This document shows, piece after piece, positions 10,882 through 22,984 of a DNA stretch of 64,000 bases. Below the pieces are notes generated by a model. That model was given only the letters and a program-made list of their open reading frames with translations. It did not search any database and was not told where the DNA came from. The stretch covers positions 412,021-476,020 of the forward strand of contig MNCI01036144.1 in assembly GCA_015680685.1 (NCBI GenBank), written 5' to 3'. Both the position numbers and the translations under genes were made by a program. How positions within the stretch are numbered: the first letter of the stretch is position 1; each line of letters starts with the position of its first letter. The stretch is from Gnetum montanum (taxonomy: Eukaryota; Streptophyta; Gnetopsida; Gnetales; Gnetaceae).

Positions 10882-11747
10882 TGATGAGTTGTGTTGATGA
10901 GGCCTCATTGACATGACCTTGTCAATGAGACCCCATTGACGTAGTTACATCGATGTGGGATTTGATGTGTTGATGTGCCTCCATTGATGCAATGTTTGTT
11001 TTCACCTATAAATCTATGCTCACCAACTGCATTTATAACATAAGTCTCATAATTGTAGTGAAGCTCTTGTAGTTTTCTTGTTTGGAAGTTATAATATTTT
11101 TTCAAGTACTCGTAGTAGGAGTCAAAGATTGTACTGATCTTTATTCTAGCACTGTTGTACCTAAGTATGACAGTGTGTGCAGTAATAAAGATGAGCTTCC
11201 TGATAAACCTTGTAGCATTTTGAAGTAGATTAATTATTTCCTTTAGGCATTTAGTATTTTATGCAATTTCCTTTAATGCTTTAAGTAATTAAATAACTAA
11301 TTAAGTAATAAATTAAGCTAGATTAAATAGTGGTAAGTTAAGCACACAAGTGCAACCACTTTGAGTATATGCTTGGCACTTGGTAATCCCAATAACGCTT
11401 AAACATGTTTAGGATGTGTATAGAAAGTGGGAATGGATGCTTATGCTAGGATTAGATAAATATTAGCTAGTTAGATTAAATTCACAATGAAATATATTTA
11501 ATTTTCTATTCTTTATTCTTAGGTGACTTAGAACATAAAACATAAAAAGGACAAAAATCATATGCCTTAGTTACACTTAACCATACCTTTACATTTCACA
11601 AGTGTAATCGGAAAGATAATGATTGCAATGATTAGTTTCACTTCCTAGAGACCAATGTACTTAGAAGGCTATAAGTCCATAGAATTTGACCGAATCACAC
11701 ATGAATGCTTAGTGATTCATATAGTTGGGTGTACTTGCTGCTCATCA
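10882..11747 (+). repeat. 5' LTR of Athila-type element
   Basis: This 866-bp LTR starts TGATGAGT and ends GCTCATCA, so its ends are inverted. U3 spans 10,882 to about 11,006, the TATA box is TATAAAT at 11,007-11,013, and an AATAAAGATGAG polyadenylation-type signal lies in R. It aligns over nearly its whole length with 22,985-23,820. The next bases form the primer-binding site. Confidence 0.9.
10885..11006 (+). promoter_or_regulatory. U3 motif array (TTGACG/TTGATG repeats)
   Basis: U3 consists of repeated 10-12-bp variants of GTTGACGTGRCC in both orientations: TTGATGAGGCC, TTGACATGACC, TTGTCAATGAGACC, TTGACGTAG, ATCGATGTGG. The 3' LTR keeps more CpG (TTGACGTGACC, TTGACGTGGTC, CATCGACGCAG). 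TTGAC is the core of W-boxes and TGACG that of bZIP/TGA sites, so a stress-responsive promoter is possible but not shown. Confidence 0.6.
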
Positions 11748-11748
11748 T

Positions 11749-11766
11749 TGGCATTGTTATTGAGGG
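11749..11766 (+). other. primer-binding site, tRNA-Asp type
   Basis: TGGCATTGTTATTGAGGG begins one base after the LTR end. Compared with the plant tRNA-Asp primer sequence TGGCGCCGTTGCCGGGGA used by Athila elements, the mismatches in the first 17 positions are all C-to-T or G-to-A transitions. This fixes the LTR boundary and supports the Athila assignment. Confidence 0.8.
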
Positions 11767-11909
11767 ATTATAGTTTGATACGTGCGCTGTATAGGACTTC
11801 ATAAATATTATTTGAGATTGTTGAAATGAATCCTAAAGTTGCAATCATTCAAAAAATAAAAATAAAAATTATAATTAATGCACACTAAATTTTTCTTTTA
11901 ATCCAAAAT

Positions 11910-13425
11910 GTCTTCTTCTCATAGGCATGATGAAACAAAGCCACTAGTGCTCCAAGAATTCAAAGTGGTATACACTCATCTAGATGAGTTTGTACCTGAC
12001 TTCACCTTCATCCTGCATTAGGATGAACAACTTTGGTGGAGAGATATGGAGGGTAACATTGTGTTGCCTCTTGAATGATCTGTTCCTAGGATGTTGCTCC
12101 AAACTCTTAAGAGGTTGGACATCCAGGATCTTCATGATAAATACGTTATGTAGGACCATGACTATCGAGGCTACCATTCCACTGAAACACAACACAAAAG
12201 AGATTGACACTAGGAGAAGTGCCATGAAGCTATGAAGGGAAAATGGTTCACTAACCTCTTGTTCTTGCTGAATCAAAACAACAAGGAGGATTCTCCCTCT
12301 GGGTGTTCTCAACATGAAGATTCTCCACCCCTTAACTTTGGTGAAGGGAGCTTGAACCCTAACTTAGAGTCCACTATCAATAATCCTGGTTTAGGCAAAA
12401 GTCAAAGTTAAGGTAGGGACTCAGGTAAGCATTGTAAAGATGATAAAACTAATGAACATTGCTATGACTAGTGGAGAGGAGGTGACAATCCACCTTCCTC
12501 TTCATCCTCTTCATCTACAACTTCTTCTTCATCCTCAAATATGCTTGTACTTTGTAGAACATTAGAAATTATTGGCAAAAATGCAACCTATTTCCCAAGA
12601 CACTCATAAAAGAAGTAGAAAGTTGGTACCACTGCTTAGAGCTAGAATCAAGTTGTAGATAGAGTACGATGCTTAAGCTATTCAATGACAAATATCAGAC
12701 ATACTCTAGAGTGTTCAATTTGAGGAAAAAAGTCCAAGGCTAGTGACAAGGAATACATGAACTCTTGGACATAGCCATGGGCAGGTATTATTTTCATTTC
12801 CATAGATGTCCTGGCCATGGTTATTCTTAGTAGGAGCAGCTTCACCATATCATAGATGAGCTCTGATTAGAAACAAGAAGAAATCTTAGGGTCTATGCCC
12901 AAGGGAGATTGTTAGAACTAAGAGTCCAAAAGATTCAAAGGCTGATTAAGTAGGTTGCAAAAGAAGAAGGTGAGTTGAGAAAATGGAAAAGTTCTGAGGA
13001 GCATAAACAGGACCCTTCCATTAGAAAACGAGAGGTTTGATTCTGTGATAGTGGGGGGAGATGGCACTTGTTGAAGTGGTGCAGCAAAAAATCTTGCCAA
13101 TTTAGAAATCTATGTTTGAAATTTTGGCTAAGGTTGACAAAATGTGGAAATCTTTTGATGAAAAATTTCAAATTGCTCTAAAAATCATAAAAGAATCCAA
13201 AGGACAAGATAGTGATCGTGATTGTAGGAGAAGAAAGGAAGCTGAACATGCCTACCAAAGAGATAAGGGAAAAGCTACTGTAGTAGAAGAGGTTGTGGAG
13301 TTAGAATTAGATGATGATAGTGGGTGTGACATTTGCCAATATGAACATCCCAAGGGATGTTGCCCTATTGTGTCACACTTACATGAATCTAGGATGTGTG
13401 CTTTGAATCCTAGACTAGCATAAAG
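11910..13425 (+). pseudogene. Gag region of Athila-type element
   Basis: Translation from about 11,910 gives a broken N-terminal part, a serine-rich stretch near 12,500, and a basic/acidic C-terminal part (13,112-13,423). The latter ends in a cysteine/histidine cluster, CDICQYEHPKGCC, that looks like a diverged nucleic-acid-binding knuckle. Gag forms the virus-like particle and packages the RNA. Position directly after the primer site and before protease supports the call; sequence identity of the N-terminal half is weak. Several stops and shifts are present. Confidence 0.55.
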
Positions 13426-14084
13426 GCAAGCACCCAAAATGTTGCCTTATCCTCAATGCAACCCAAGGTAATTCCACTAGCAAAAATAAGCTTATTATCC
13501 AAGTGGAGCTATATCACAATCATACAAGTAGTACCATCAGGGGTAGCACCCATAATCATGGGTGATGCCACCACCAAGGTAGCAATACCCTTATAGAAAA
13601 CTTGATCCATGTAGATATTATGTTTAGCAACCCATGTCTCTGTGTGACTTTTCTAATCATGCTTCCTTCCAAGATTACTACTACCCTTCATAGTACTACA
13701 AAACTCATTCTCCATCTCCTAGAGGAGAATCCCCATATCCTTATCATCCTCCTCATCCTTTAACATATGTCCCTCCATCCTTAACCCAATTACCACTTGC
13801 TTCATCCATGCAATGCGAAATTCCTACACAGTTGTAGCAATGTAATGCTACCAGGGCTATTAACTTACAACCAATTTCTCAACTGAGTGGTTTGAAACTA
13901 AATCCTATAAAAGATCATTCTTCTAAACTAATAGTCCTACAAAGCCCTCACCAAGTCATGTGGCTAGTCACTTTGTGTATCCTTCATTCTCTCCATCCAT
14001 TTATTTTGAGAGCCCTTCAAAACAAATGCCTTCCAACATCTGCATAGTCATGTTAACCCACATTGTATCTGATTGGATCAAGGT

Positions 14085-14560
14085 TGACAACCTTCCTAGG
14101 AAAAGGGCTAATCCTAGAAATTCTCTCATTTACTTGCAAATCACTAGAAATGAGCCATGTAGGACTCTTGTTGATTTAGGTTCTAGTGTCAACCTAATTT
14201 TCCATGAAATGTACTAAGCCTAGAACCTACCTCTTCTCAAGAAGAGCAACATTTGTTTAGAATTGATAGATTAGGCCATCACTATTCCCTTGGGATTAGT
14301 GGAGGACATTGTGATCACTGTCTATGGGTGGTCATATCCTACTAATTTCTTGGTAATCAAGGTTGATAATTGAAAGGGGAATACCAATCATTATGGGAAG
14401 GGCTTTATTGAGCATTGTTTATATGAAAATGGGCATTAGAGATGATTCCCTAGAGATTGCCAAGGAAAATACATTCGAAAAGATTGAGAAGAAGAGAGTT
14501 CCATGCATCACATAATACTGGGTGCAACTATTTGTAGAAACTCTAGTATATAAAAAGCAC
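14085..14560 (+). pseudogene. retropepsin (protease) domain of Athila-type element
   Basis: The catalytic region reads TLVDLGSSVNLIFHEMY, matching the D-[LST]-G-[AS]-S-x-N pattern of plant gypsy proteases in which DTG is replaced by DLG. Downstream sequence (GLVEDIVITVYGW, NFLVIKV) fits the flap and the second half, but a stop at 14,215 and later shifts break it. Protease cleaves the Gag-Pol polyprotein during particle maturation. Confidence 0.7.
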
Positions 14561-14684
14561 ATTAATCAAAGCATGCAAATAGTGTGTAGATGAATCTAAA
14601 ATCCAAAAGTGCCTATACATAGCAACCACAAAATAAGAGAGCACCTGGTGGCTAACAGCTAATTCTAAAAGTAACACACTTTGC

Positions 14685-15770
14685 ATGGAAACCACTGGGA
14701 GCCTAACTTATGTCTTTATTGAAGGCATGAATGAACTAGAGAAAGTTCATGATCAACTCTTTGATGATGAACTTGATGATACCAATTGGAGAGAGTTGGA
14801 AATCCCTAAAAATTTTAAACAAGAGCCCTTAGAGTTGAAAAATCTACCTACTAGCATGGAATATGCATTTATGAAAAACAACAAGTTGATGATAATCAAT
14901 GCCAACCTTGCTCCTAAGTAGAAAAGGATGCTATTGAAGGTGGTCAACAAATGATCAACAAGATTTACTTGGTCATATCCTAAACTCATAGGAATTGATT
15001 CTCAGATATGCCAACATCGCATCTATATAGATTTGGACATGAAGCTAAAGAGGCAGCTGTAATGGCAGTTGAACCCCAAATTAAAGTAGATCATCAAAGA
15101 GGAAATTGAAAAACTCCTCAAGGTAGGCTTCATCTATCCAATTGTGGATAGCAAGTGGGTTAATCCACTTGTAATTTTGCCAAAGAAAGGTGAAAAGTGA
15201 TGAGTCTATATTGATTTCAGGAAGTTGAACATGGCAATGTTCAAAGATCATTTTCCATTGCCATTTTGGACCAGTGTTGGATACTATTTTTTAGCATTGC
15301 TATTATAGCTTTGTGAATGGTTATAGTGGCTATAACTAAGTTCAAATCATGCTCGAGGATCAAGACAAAAAAACATTCACAAGTTCATCGGAGACTTTTG
15401 CATATTGTAAGATGTCCTTTGGTGTGTGCAATGTCCTTGTAACTTTTCAACACTTGGTCCTAAGCATTTTTTAGTAGCAAATTACTAGTAAGGTTGAACG
15501 TGGAAGTCTTCATGGATGACTTCTTCACCTATGGTGCTACATTTGNGGTGGAAGTCTTCATGGATGACTTCTTCACCTATGGTGCTACATTTGAGTAAGC
15601 CCTAGACCTCCTTGATTAAGTGCTTAAAAGGTATGTAGAGACCAATCTTTGGCTCAATTGGCAAAAAAGGCATTTGATGGTCTAGGAGGGAATTGTGCTT
15701 GGGCATAGAATTTCTCAAGTAGGGATCGAGGTGGATCCTAAAAAAGATTAGGATCATCCAAGGAATAAAC
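14685..15770 (+). pseudogene. reverse transcriptase domain of Athila-type element
   Basis: A protease-RT linker (LELKNLPTSMEYAF) leads into RT. Recognisable blocks are FTWSYPKLIGID near 14,970, KEEIEKLLKVGFIYPI near 15,100, YIDFRKLNMAMFKDHFPLPF near 15,210, and the catalytic VFMDDF near 15,508. GIVLGHRISQVGIEVDP follows near 15,700. These are the standard ordered RT motifs of Athila/Tat gypsy elements. There are at least two frameshifts and multiple stops, and the catalytic region is additionally doubled around the N at 15,546. RT copies the element RNA into DNA. Confidence 0.85.
15500..15593. repeat. 46-bp perfect direct repeat flanking an N
   Basis: 15,500-15,545 and 15,548-15,593 are identical 46-bp copies, separated by N (15,546) and one G. 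Both encode the same VFMDDF-containing piece of RT. A perfect duplicate joined by a single ambiguous base points to a contig-end overlap that was not merged rather than a real duplication. Confidence 0.9.
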
Positions 15771-15859
15771 CATCAACTAGAAATTGTTAAAGATGTTTGG
15801 TCATTTCTTGGACATTTGTTACTACTGGTGATTCATAGAGAATTTCTTTAAGATTGCTA

Positions 15860-16350
15860 AATCATTGGTCAAGCTCACAAAGAAAGATGCTTTATTCATA
15901 TGGACTAAGGAATGCAAAAAGGCATTCCAATAGCTTAAGGAGAAGTTTGTAGAAACTCCAATTCTATGAGTACTAGACTAGTCCAGACCATTTTACATCA
16001 TGGTGGATGCACTGAACTATGCCTTGGGAGCTATGCTTACCTAGTTGGATAATCAAAAACATCCTTACTACATCCACTGTGCAAGTCAAAGCATTGTGTG
16101 TGCATAGCTCAACTACACCACAATAGAAAAATAGCTGATGGTGTTGGTGCATGAATTGGAGAAATTTAGGCACTATGTGCTTGGGTACAAGGTGTTTGTG
16201 CACATGGACCATAGTGCCATTTTCTTCTTCATGAACAAGCTAATGGTGAGCCCTTGTGTCATATGGTGGCTGGTGCTCTTACAGGAGTTTAATCTTATGA
16301 TGGTAGATTGAAAGAGCATCGAGAATATGGTTGCTAATCACTTGTCTCGA
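15860..16350 (+). pseudogene. RNase H domain of Athila-type element
   Basis: Translation shows ordered blocks of the gypsy RNase H: LTKKDALFIW near 15,880, a PFYIMVDALNYALGAML segment near 15,990, LNYTTIEK near 16,110, FRHYVLGYKVFVHMDHSAI near 16,170-16,225, and NMVANHLSRL near 16,322-16,350. The first catalytic Asp region and the DHS motif are visible. RNase H removes the RNA template during reverse transcription. Interrupted by several stops. Confidence 0.8.
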
Positions 16351-16449
16351 TTACGATATGACAACAAAGAGGAGGAAAGCTCACTTTTCAATCAATTTCC
16401 AGATGAACTCCTCTTTGTTGATGTAGTAAATGAACAAATGCCCACTAAA

Positions 16450-17650
16450 CCAAAATGCTACAATGGAATTCTCACTTATATTCTTACTCTGGAGATTCCA
16501 CAAGATCTAAACTTCTAAAAGAAATAATAGTTTCTTCATCAAGTCAAACACTTCATGGAGATTAATGGATACCTTTACAAGGTGTGTGCCCATGGCTTGG
16601 TTCATTGGTGTGTTCTTGTTGTTGCTCAACTATATGTTCTTCAAGACATCCATGAGGATTCTTGTGGGGATCACTATGCAAGGAGATGCATGACCATTAA
16701 GATCTTGATGGCAAGGTATTATTGGCCAACAATCTTCAAGAACACTCACCAATTCATCCACTCTTGTGAACATTGTCAACGAGATGGTGGGATGACTGCT
16801 TGAATGGAGGGACCTCAACATTGGATCCAATCACTAGAATCCTTTGACATCTAGGGCATAGACTTCATGGGTCCCATCATGCCCATGTCAAATGGAAAGG
16901 TGTACATAATAGTCGTTGTTGACTATTGTACCAAATGGGTAGAAGTAGTAGTTGCCACTGACTTTACATCTTCCATTACTGCACGGTTTGTACAACATAA
17001 TGTTGTAAATAGGTTTGGAGTGCCATGTGCACTAGTTTCTGATAATGATACTCATTTTCACAAGCTCATGCAATGCTTGGGGGTTAAACATAAACTAACA
17101 ACATCCTACCACCCCCAAGCCAACAGTCAAGTAGAGGTTACCAATAGGGAGATCACCAAGATCTTAACTTAAACAATTAGCAAATATATGAGAGATTGAA
17201 GCATAAAATTAAATGATGCCATTTGGGCCTATCGCTCTACATGAAAACTCTGTATAGGCTACTCTCCCTATGAGTTGGTGTACAGAAAATTACCAACTCT
17301 TCCAATTCAATCAGAGTTCTATACACTTTCAATTGCCTATGATCTAGATCTTGACCTCAGCCTAGCACAGAAAGAGAGATTGATCAACCTCAACATGCTA
17401 GATAAAAATTGATTGGTAGCCTTGTCCTTGAATGAAGTGCATAAGGAATTCACAAAAAATACCATGACCTTAGAATACAAAAGATAAAATTTTAACTTGG
17501 AGACAAGGTCCTCTACCCCATGCATGTACCTCAATGAACTAAGTTCCAAACATTGTGGAAAGGGTCTTACATCATTTATGAAACCTTTCCTTCTGAGGTC
17601 ATCTTGATCTACAAACTTGAGAGCCCAAACAAGAAATAATTGATCAACAT
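16450..17650 (+). pseudogene. integrase domain of Athila-type element
   Basis: Zinc-binding N-terminus: HEDSCGDHYARRC followed by RYYWPTIF and HSCEHCQRDG (16,650-16,795), the HHCC pattern. The catalytic core begins with GIDFMGPIMP (16,855), then SDNDTHF (17,039), then QVEVTNREI (17,128), supplying the D, D and E residues. AIWAYRS and GYSPYELVY follow. A tryptophan codon before GIDF is now TAG, and other stops follow. Integrase inserts the DNA copy into the chromosome. Confidence 0.88.
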
Positions 17651-19321
17651 GCAATAACTAAATCCTTTCCATGAGTCCAAGCAAGCCAATAAAATCAATG
17701 CCTCCTTAGATGGGCAACATCACTTAATTTTTTAGATCTTCTCATTCCAACTTAGTCATGGGAAATATGCCCATTCGTGCTAATCATTAAAATGGATCTT
17801 CAATTTTTCCACTTTTTTTTTTACACCTTTTTGTTTTATACTTTCTTTGTTTTTATACCTTTTTTTGTTTTATGCATTGTTATTTTTTAAATTTTTATTT
17901 TACACATTGTTATGTTTTATTTTTTTTGAATATTTTACAATTTCTTTTATATTTTTCTATATTTTGATGTGAATTTTCCTTATTTTCTAATAAAATTGCT
18001 TTGTTTCCAACAAGACATAGTGATGTTGTACTTGTTTGTCAATGGTGGTTTGTACCTAATGTTTTTAATTGCTAATGTCTAGTTTCTATTTTTGAATTTT
18101 GATTACTGATGATAAGACAAGGTTTCCTTTTCATGAAATAGGTAGTAAGTCCACATCATCTACCCATCCAAAAACTCTACAATTTGCCTCATTTTGGAAA
18201 TATGAGGTCCCTTTTTCATTAATGAAACTTTAACAAACTTGTGACCTTGGTAGTTTTCAAACGTGGGAAAGATTTAAAGGTTTAAATATGGTGTGACTTG
18301 AAGGGGACTCAATACTCTTTGTACCACTCTACTTACTTGAGTGCATGAGTGTTTTCATGAATTTCTTACTATTCTGCATTGACTAATAATAAGAAGTTGA
18401 ATAAATCTTTGCATGGTGTGGTTCCCATCGAAAAACCTATAAAAACATAAAATTCAAAAAAAAACAAAAAAAAAAACAAACAAACATGATGGAAATTCAA
18501 AGCACACCCCTTAGACAAAATAATGGGCTAAAAGCACTAGTTATGAGACTAGAAAGATATGTTACCCATGCCTGAAGATCCCCTCTAACTAAGACCCTTT
18601 CGCACTTCCTATTTCTTTTTTCTTCTCTAATAAGGAATAGTGATCGATCTATGGGAGCATTCTTGTATTTCAAGGGAATGGTCTAGTCTTAAAGTAGTGA
18701 TGCAAATTCACTAAAAGTGGTAGGTTTTGATCTAGAAAAAGGATGGACTTTATCAAGTCATTTAACTATAAAATCCACAAGAGATTTCATGTGACCGTGA
18801 TTAGGAATTCTGTTCCACATTCTCTATCATCCATCAATGCTTTTCATAACTCACCTCACTACCAGTTTTCATGTTTTTCTCAATGTCTTAGTTTGATGTG
18901 TTAAAATTCTTAAATGGATTATTTTGGATTTGGTCCTTAACTTTTCATAACCATTAATCAACTATGGGGCTCATTGACTCTTTAGTTGAGGTTATGCAAG
19001 GGTAAAAAGGGCATGAGCCTACTATGGGGAGGACCCACTTGCATGTCTCTTGTTTGGGTTAGTTAAGTCCCTTATCTTTAGGCATTTTGGCAATCAAATC
19101 TTTTGCATTTTCCATTAGTTGCATTCACCTATGTACTTCTTAAGGCATTTCTCCAATTAATCCCCATATTTTGTGAAATATCAAGCCCTCTTCATGTATC
19201 TCATTGTGTTTTTGNCTTTGTGAAATATCAAGCCCTCTTCATGTATCTCATTGTGTTTTTGGATTCTTGGGCTTCCATTTGTTTTCATTTTTTCCTAAAA
19301 AATCCTTGTATTTTTTGAATT
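17651..19321. other. spacer between integrase and 3' ORF
   Basis: T-rich after 17,810, with runs like TTTTTGTTTTAT, and A-rich near 18,450. No ORF with a recognisable domain. Athila elements typically carry long non-coding stretches here. Confidence 0.5.
19170..19261. repeat. 45-bp perfect direct repeat flanking an N
   Basis: 19,170-19,214 and 19,217-19,261 are identical and separated by N (19,215) and one C. It has the same structure as the N-centred repeat at 15,546, again suggesting an unmerged contig overlap. Confidence 0.9.
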
Positions 19322-19445
19322 TTGACTTGGTCAACTATAGTCAATAGTTGTGTCAACTAGGCCTAGTCAATGCAATTGACTACGTTGACTAGGCCTTGTC
19401 GAAGAGGTGTTGTTGATGCATAGGAAAAATTCTATATATAGTGCC
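19322..19445 (+). promoter_or_regulatory. internal LTR-like promoter: GTCAAC/TTGAC array plus TATA
   Basis: A dense cluster of GGTCAAC, GTCAAT, GTCAACTAGGCCTAGTCAA (with a central palindrome) and CGTTGACTAGGCC occurs within about 90 bp, followed by TATATATA at 19,433-19,440. This mimics the U3 arrangement of the element's own LTRs (TTGAC array, then TATA). It lies about 450 bp upstream of the coiled-coil ORF. It may be an internal promoter for that ORF or the remains of a nested LTR; no LTR ends are visible. Confidence 0.4.
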
Positions 19446-19889
19446 CACCACTTAGGAATTTTTTGCCATTTGCTTCAAATGTCATGGAAGTTTTTGTAAC
19501 TTTTTAGAGATCAAAACCTTTCAAAGCCCATAACTTTCAAATCGTTTTTCCGATTCACTTGGTTCTTCAATCTTATAGCTTTCGAAGATACGCTCTACAT
19601 TGTGGAGGCCACAAACCTTAGGTTTTGAATGATCAACTTTTTCAAAAACTTTCTAACTCCCCCATAGATTTAACAAATCAATAATATTAAAATACTAAGT
19701 AATGAGAGTTAAACCCTTCCAACACATTTTGATAACCTATTTAATCATGTAATAGTAAAATTATATAATATTAAAATAATCAAATCAACCATTATCACAA
19801 CTTCGTCAAGTGTAACTACCCCAAGAGAAAAGATATTCCAAATATTTTAAAGTTACACATTAAGTGCTAATCCTTTGTCATGTTGTGAT

Positions 19890-22706
19890 TGCAGATTACA
19901 CCTAGACTGAAACATCTATAGGAAGAAGGACCATCCCAACCAAGAGACAAATGACCTAGAGCAAGAAGAGATTAGCAAGAATAAGCCCAAGAATAGATAA
20001 CAAAAATTCATGTGACTAGACGTTTTTAGGAGGAGCGCAAAGTGGAATATGTCTAATAGATTTTTGAAGAAACAATTTCATCTAGATGAGGTACCATGAT
20101 CGGTGCCAAGAGTTGAGGTCACATTGACTCAAGCCTACCATGATTAGATCAAGCCTTGTGACATCCAATGTTTAGTTCTATAAGAATTAAACTTTGAACC
20201 ATTCTTAAAGAATTCTTTTGTTGAAGTCAAGATGCAGTTGCAGAACTTTTCCATGTGGCCAATTATCATTTCTAGTGAGGAATGGTACATGGAAGAGACA
20301 TATCTCTTTTGAAATGGTAGGTAGGTAGGAGCCACTGTGAAAAATTTAAGGACATTCAGGTGTCCTACTCGATGGTGGCCATTGTGCAAGCCCTTTGGTT
20401 ACTTGATATTGGAACAAATTTGGTAGAGATCTTCACACAAGCAAACCCAGAGGCAAAGAAGAAGTGGACCCAGTGATGTTATGGAGTAGACCACAAGAAG
20501 TATGGTGCACTTACCCCAGCAGAGCACATATATTTTAGGATAGCAACTTACCACCTTAATTCAACGATGAGACCTAGCAAGGTGATTGCATGCTCCGCTC
20601 ATGCATATGCCACTCAAAGTAGGAAATTTCCTATGAACCTTTCACAGCTAATCTATCTGGAGATAGAGAAATGAGCATGGAAGGAAGGTCCTACCCTTTC
20701 CATGCCTCATCCAAAAACTATGCAAAAGGGCAAGGATAGTCAACTATGTTAATAACACAATCAGGCATGCACTTGTTGCCTTATGGGTAGAAATGATGAA
20801 GGATAAGATCCCTACCATGATTAAGGAAGAGGAGCAATAACCACCACCTCCACCACCCACTTATGAAATAATGTCAGAGGCCCACGCGACCCTTGAGTGA
20901 ATGCACAAGATCTAAGAGTAGCTCTTGCAAGAGCAAGGGTAGTGAATAGGCATGAGTGGTGGTGATCCATCTGTGTATTACCTAATGATGAGTCACCTCA
21001 ATGAAGTGGCTTGAACCATTAGTCAAATGGAGGGAGGTGGACTAGCTTTCTAAACTCAAAGAATGCAGTTGCCCATGAGATTGAATCCCAACATCCGAGA
21101 GGTAACAGTATCTCTTTTGTAACAACAATAATTCCTAGAAATCTCTAGGAATTTTGCTACTTTTTTTTATGCATTTGAAGGAGGGTAAGGGGGCAATTGT
21201 CTTGGTGATGTAGCACCATGGATAGGAGACAAAAATAGAGGTAGTTACTGATAGAATTGCTGAAGCATTAAATGCATCTACGATGCCTATACTAGATGTT
21301 TCTACACTTAGAGATGTGTAGACATCTGCAGAAATAGTTAGCAATAGATTGAATGTAGCCCGTCACAAGGAGTTGCTAGACCAACTGGTGGAAATTGAGC
21401 AACCGATTTTAATTATCTTTGATCTTCTAGATACAATCACTACAACCTAGTTAGAGCTACTAGAAGCAAAGTGAAAGTGCATTATATTGAATGGGCAACT
21501 TGAAACAACCCAAGAACAAAACCAATTCTTGGCTATGGAGGTTGCTAAATTAAGAGTCTATCTGCTGATCTTGCATTTCTCAATCCTACATTAACATGTG
21601 ATGAAGCTTTTAAATAGCTTCAGAACAAGCTCAAAAAGGTTGAGGACATCAAGGAGATAACGATCTTTGATTAGTCCTTGGCTAATGCCATAATGCATAA
21701 TATCCAAAAGGCCTTGAACTAGACTTGTTAGGAGAATGTGATTCTAATTGTAAAGAATCATCCCTTGTGGAATGTTGATGTGTAAAAGTAGTAGATGAAA
21801 AATTTCATCCATCAATAGTGGGAGCACCTAGCTAGAGTGAACACTGAACTGATAAGATTGATAGCTGAAAACAAAAATCTCTCCATAGAGGAAGTTTGAG
21901 CTCTTTGCCAAAAATCTGTGATAGAGATAGCTGCCTAGAAAAATGAGGCTCTCAAATTTGAGAGAGTAAAAAATCACTACAAAGATCAGGTCTATCTACA
22001 GAAAGAGATCAATGAAAAACACATCCAGATGACGAAGGTGAAAGTCAATGAGGCCTTCTAGTAGCTCAAGGAAAGAGGCAATGTTTGGCAGCCTATGTTT
22101 AATGGGCTCAATGACTACAACAAAGCCTAAATCCACATGAAAAAGTTGCAGATCGAGGAGATGACAAAGTATATGAAGCTTGCCAATCTTCATTATGCAA
22201 ACCTAGCAATGCTAACTTTTGGACAATAATAGTTAGAATTGGAGAAGCAAGTCACTAGCTCATATTTGTTGTACAAGGAAGAGTTCAAAGCCCATAAGGA
22301 GACCAAGGAGAAGCTTGAGATTACTAATGCTAAAATCAAGGTTCACAGGGCACGATTCACCAATCAAAGATCAACTACTAAGAACTTGACCAAAAGGATG
22401 AATGACTACTATGAGTTGTAGAATGCTCTTAAGATGTTCGATGTTAAACGCAAACTTCTTGTTGCCTAGTTTATCAACATGAAGGAGTTGTTCCCAGCAA
22501 TGCCCTATCCTTGGGATGTTTCCATGCTAGCCCACATTGGTGATGTTGTGTGGACCATGCATGATCCTAGGGGTAAGGAGGAGAAGATGAAGGAATTGTT
22601 GGATGCCTTCCATCTTCTAGTAGAAGTTGTAGCTACTGTAAGTCAACCACAATTGCTTCAACCACCACACATGCCTAAAGTAGGAGAAGGTCCTTCGGAG
22701 CCTTAG
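19890..22706 (+). pseudogene. extra 3' ORF of Athila-type element, coiled-coil protein of unknown function
   Basis: A nearly continuous but stop-punctuated frame lies between integrase and the 3' LTR. The N-terminal third contains a conserved-looking block (KPCDIQCLV, EWYMEETYLF, VGATVKNLR). The middle has a PPPPPPTYE proline run near 20,850. The last third (about 21,800-22,420) is rich in Lys, Glu and Leu with heptad-like spacing (LELEKQVTSSYLLYKEEFKA) and should form a long coiled coil. It ends near 22,706 after a Pro-rich tail. I see no signal peptide or transmembrane segment, so it does not look like an envelope protein. Many stops could come from deamination. Confidence 0.55.
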
Positions 22707-22975
22707 GAACCTCCATCGCTTGGGATTGTTTGAGCTTCTTCATTGTCTTCACATTGTTAGAGGAGTTATGTTCGGTAGTTTTGTCCTGATGTTCAATTTT
22801 GTCATCCTAAACACCTAGTTTTGTAATTATTGTAATTGTACACTTAGGCACTTAGTTTTTATTGTGTTGTTCGTGTATTATTTTGAATTTCAATAATCCC
22901 ATACCTTTTCAAATATTTTGTAAGAAACTTGTTCCTTCTTTTGTTGTTCACTTGAGGATGGGTTTTCATTTAGTC

Positions 22976-22984
22976 ATGGGGGTA
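22976..22984 (+). other. polypurine tract
   Basis: ATGGGGGTA directly precedes the TGATGAGT start of the 3' LTR. A short G-rich tract here is where plus-strand DNA synthesis would be primed. Confidence 0.65.

Noticed and set aside
11980-12315. 111-codon minus-strand frame
   Set aside because: Shadow of the Athila gag region on the opposite strand, no motif.
19890-22706. Envelope protein
   Set aside because: Position fits, but I see no signal peptide, membrane segment or envelope motif; the sequence is a soluble coiled-coil type, so I left the function open.
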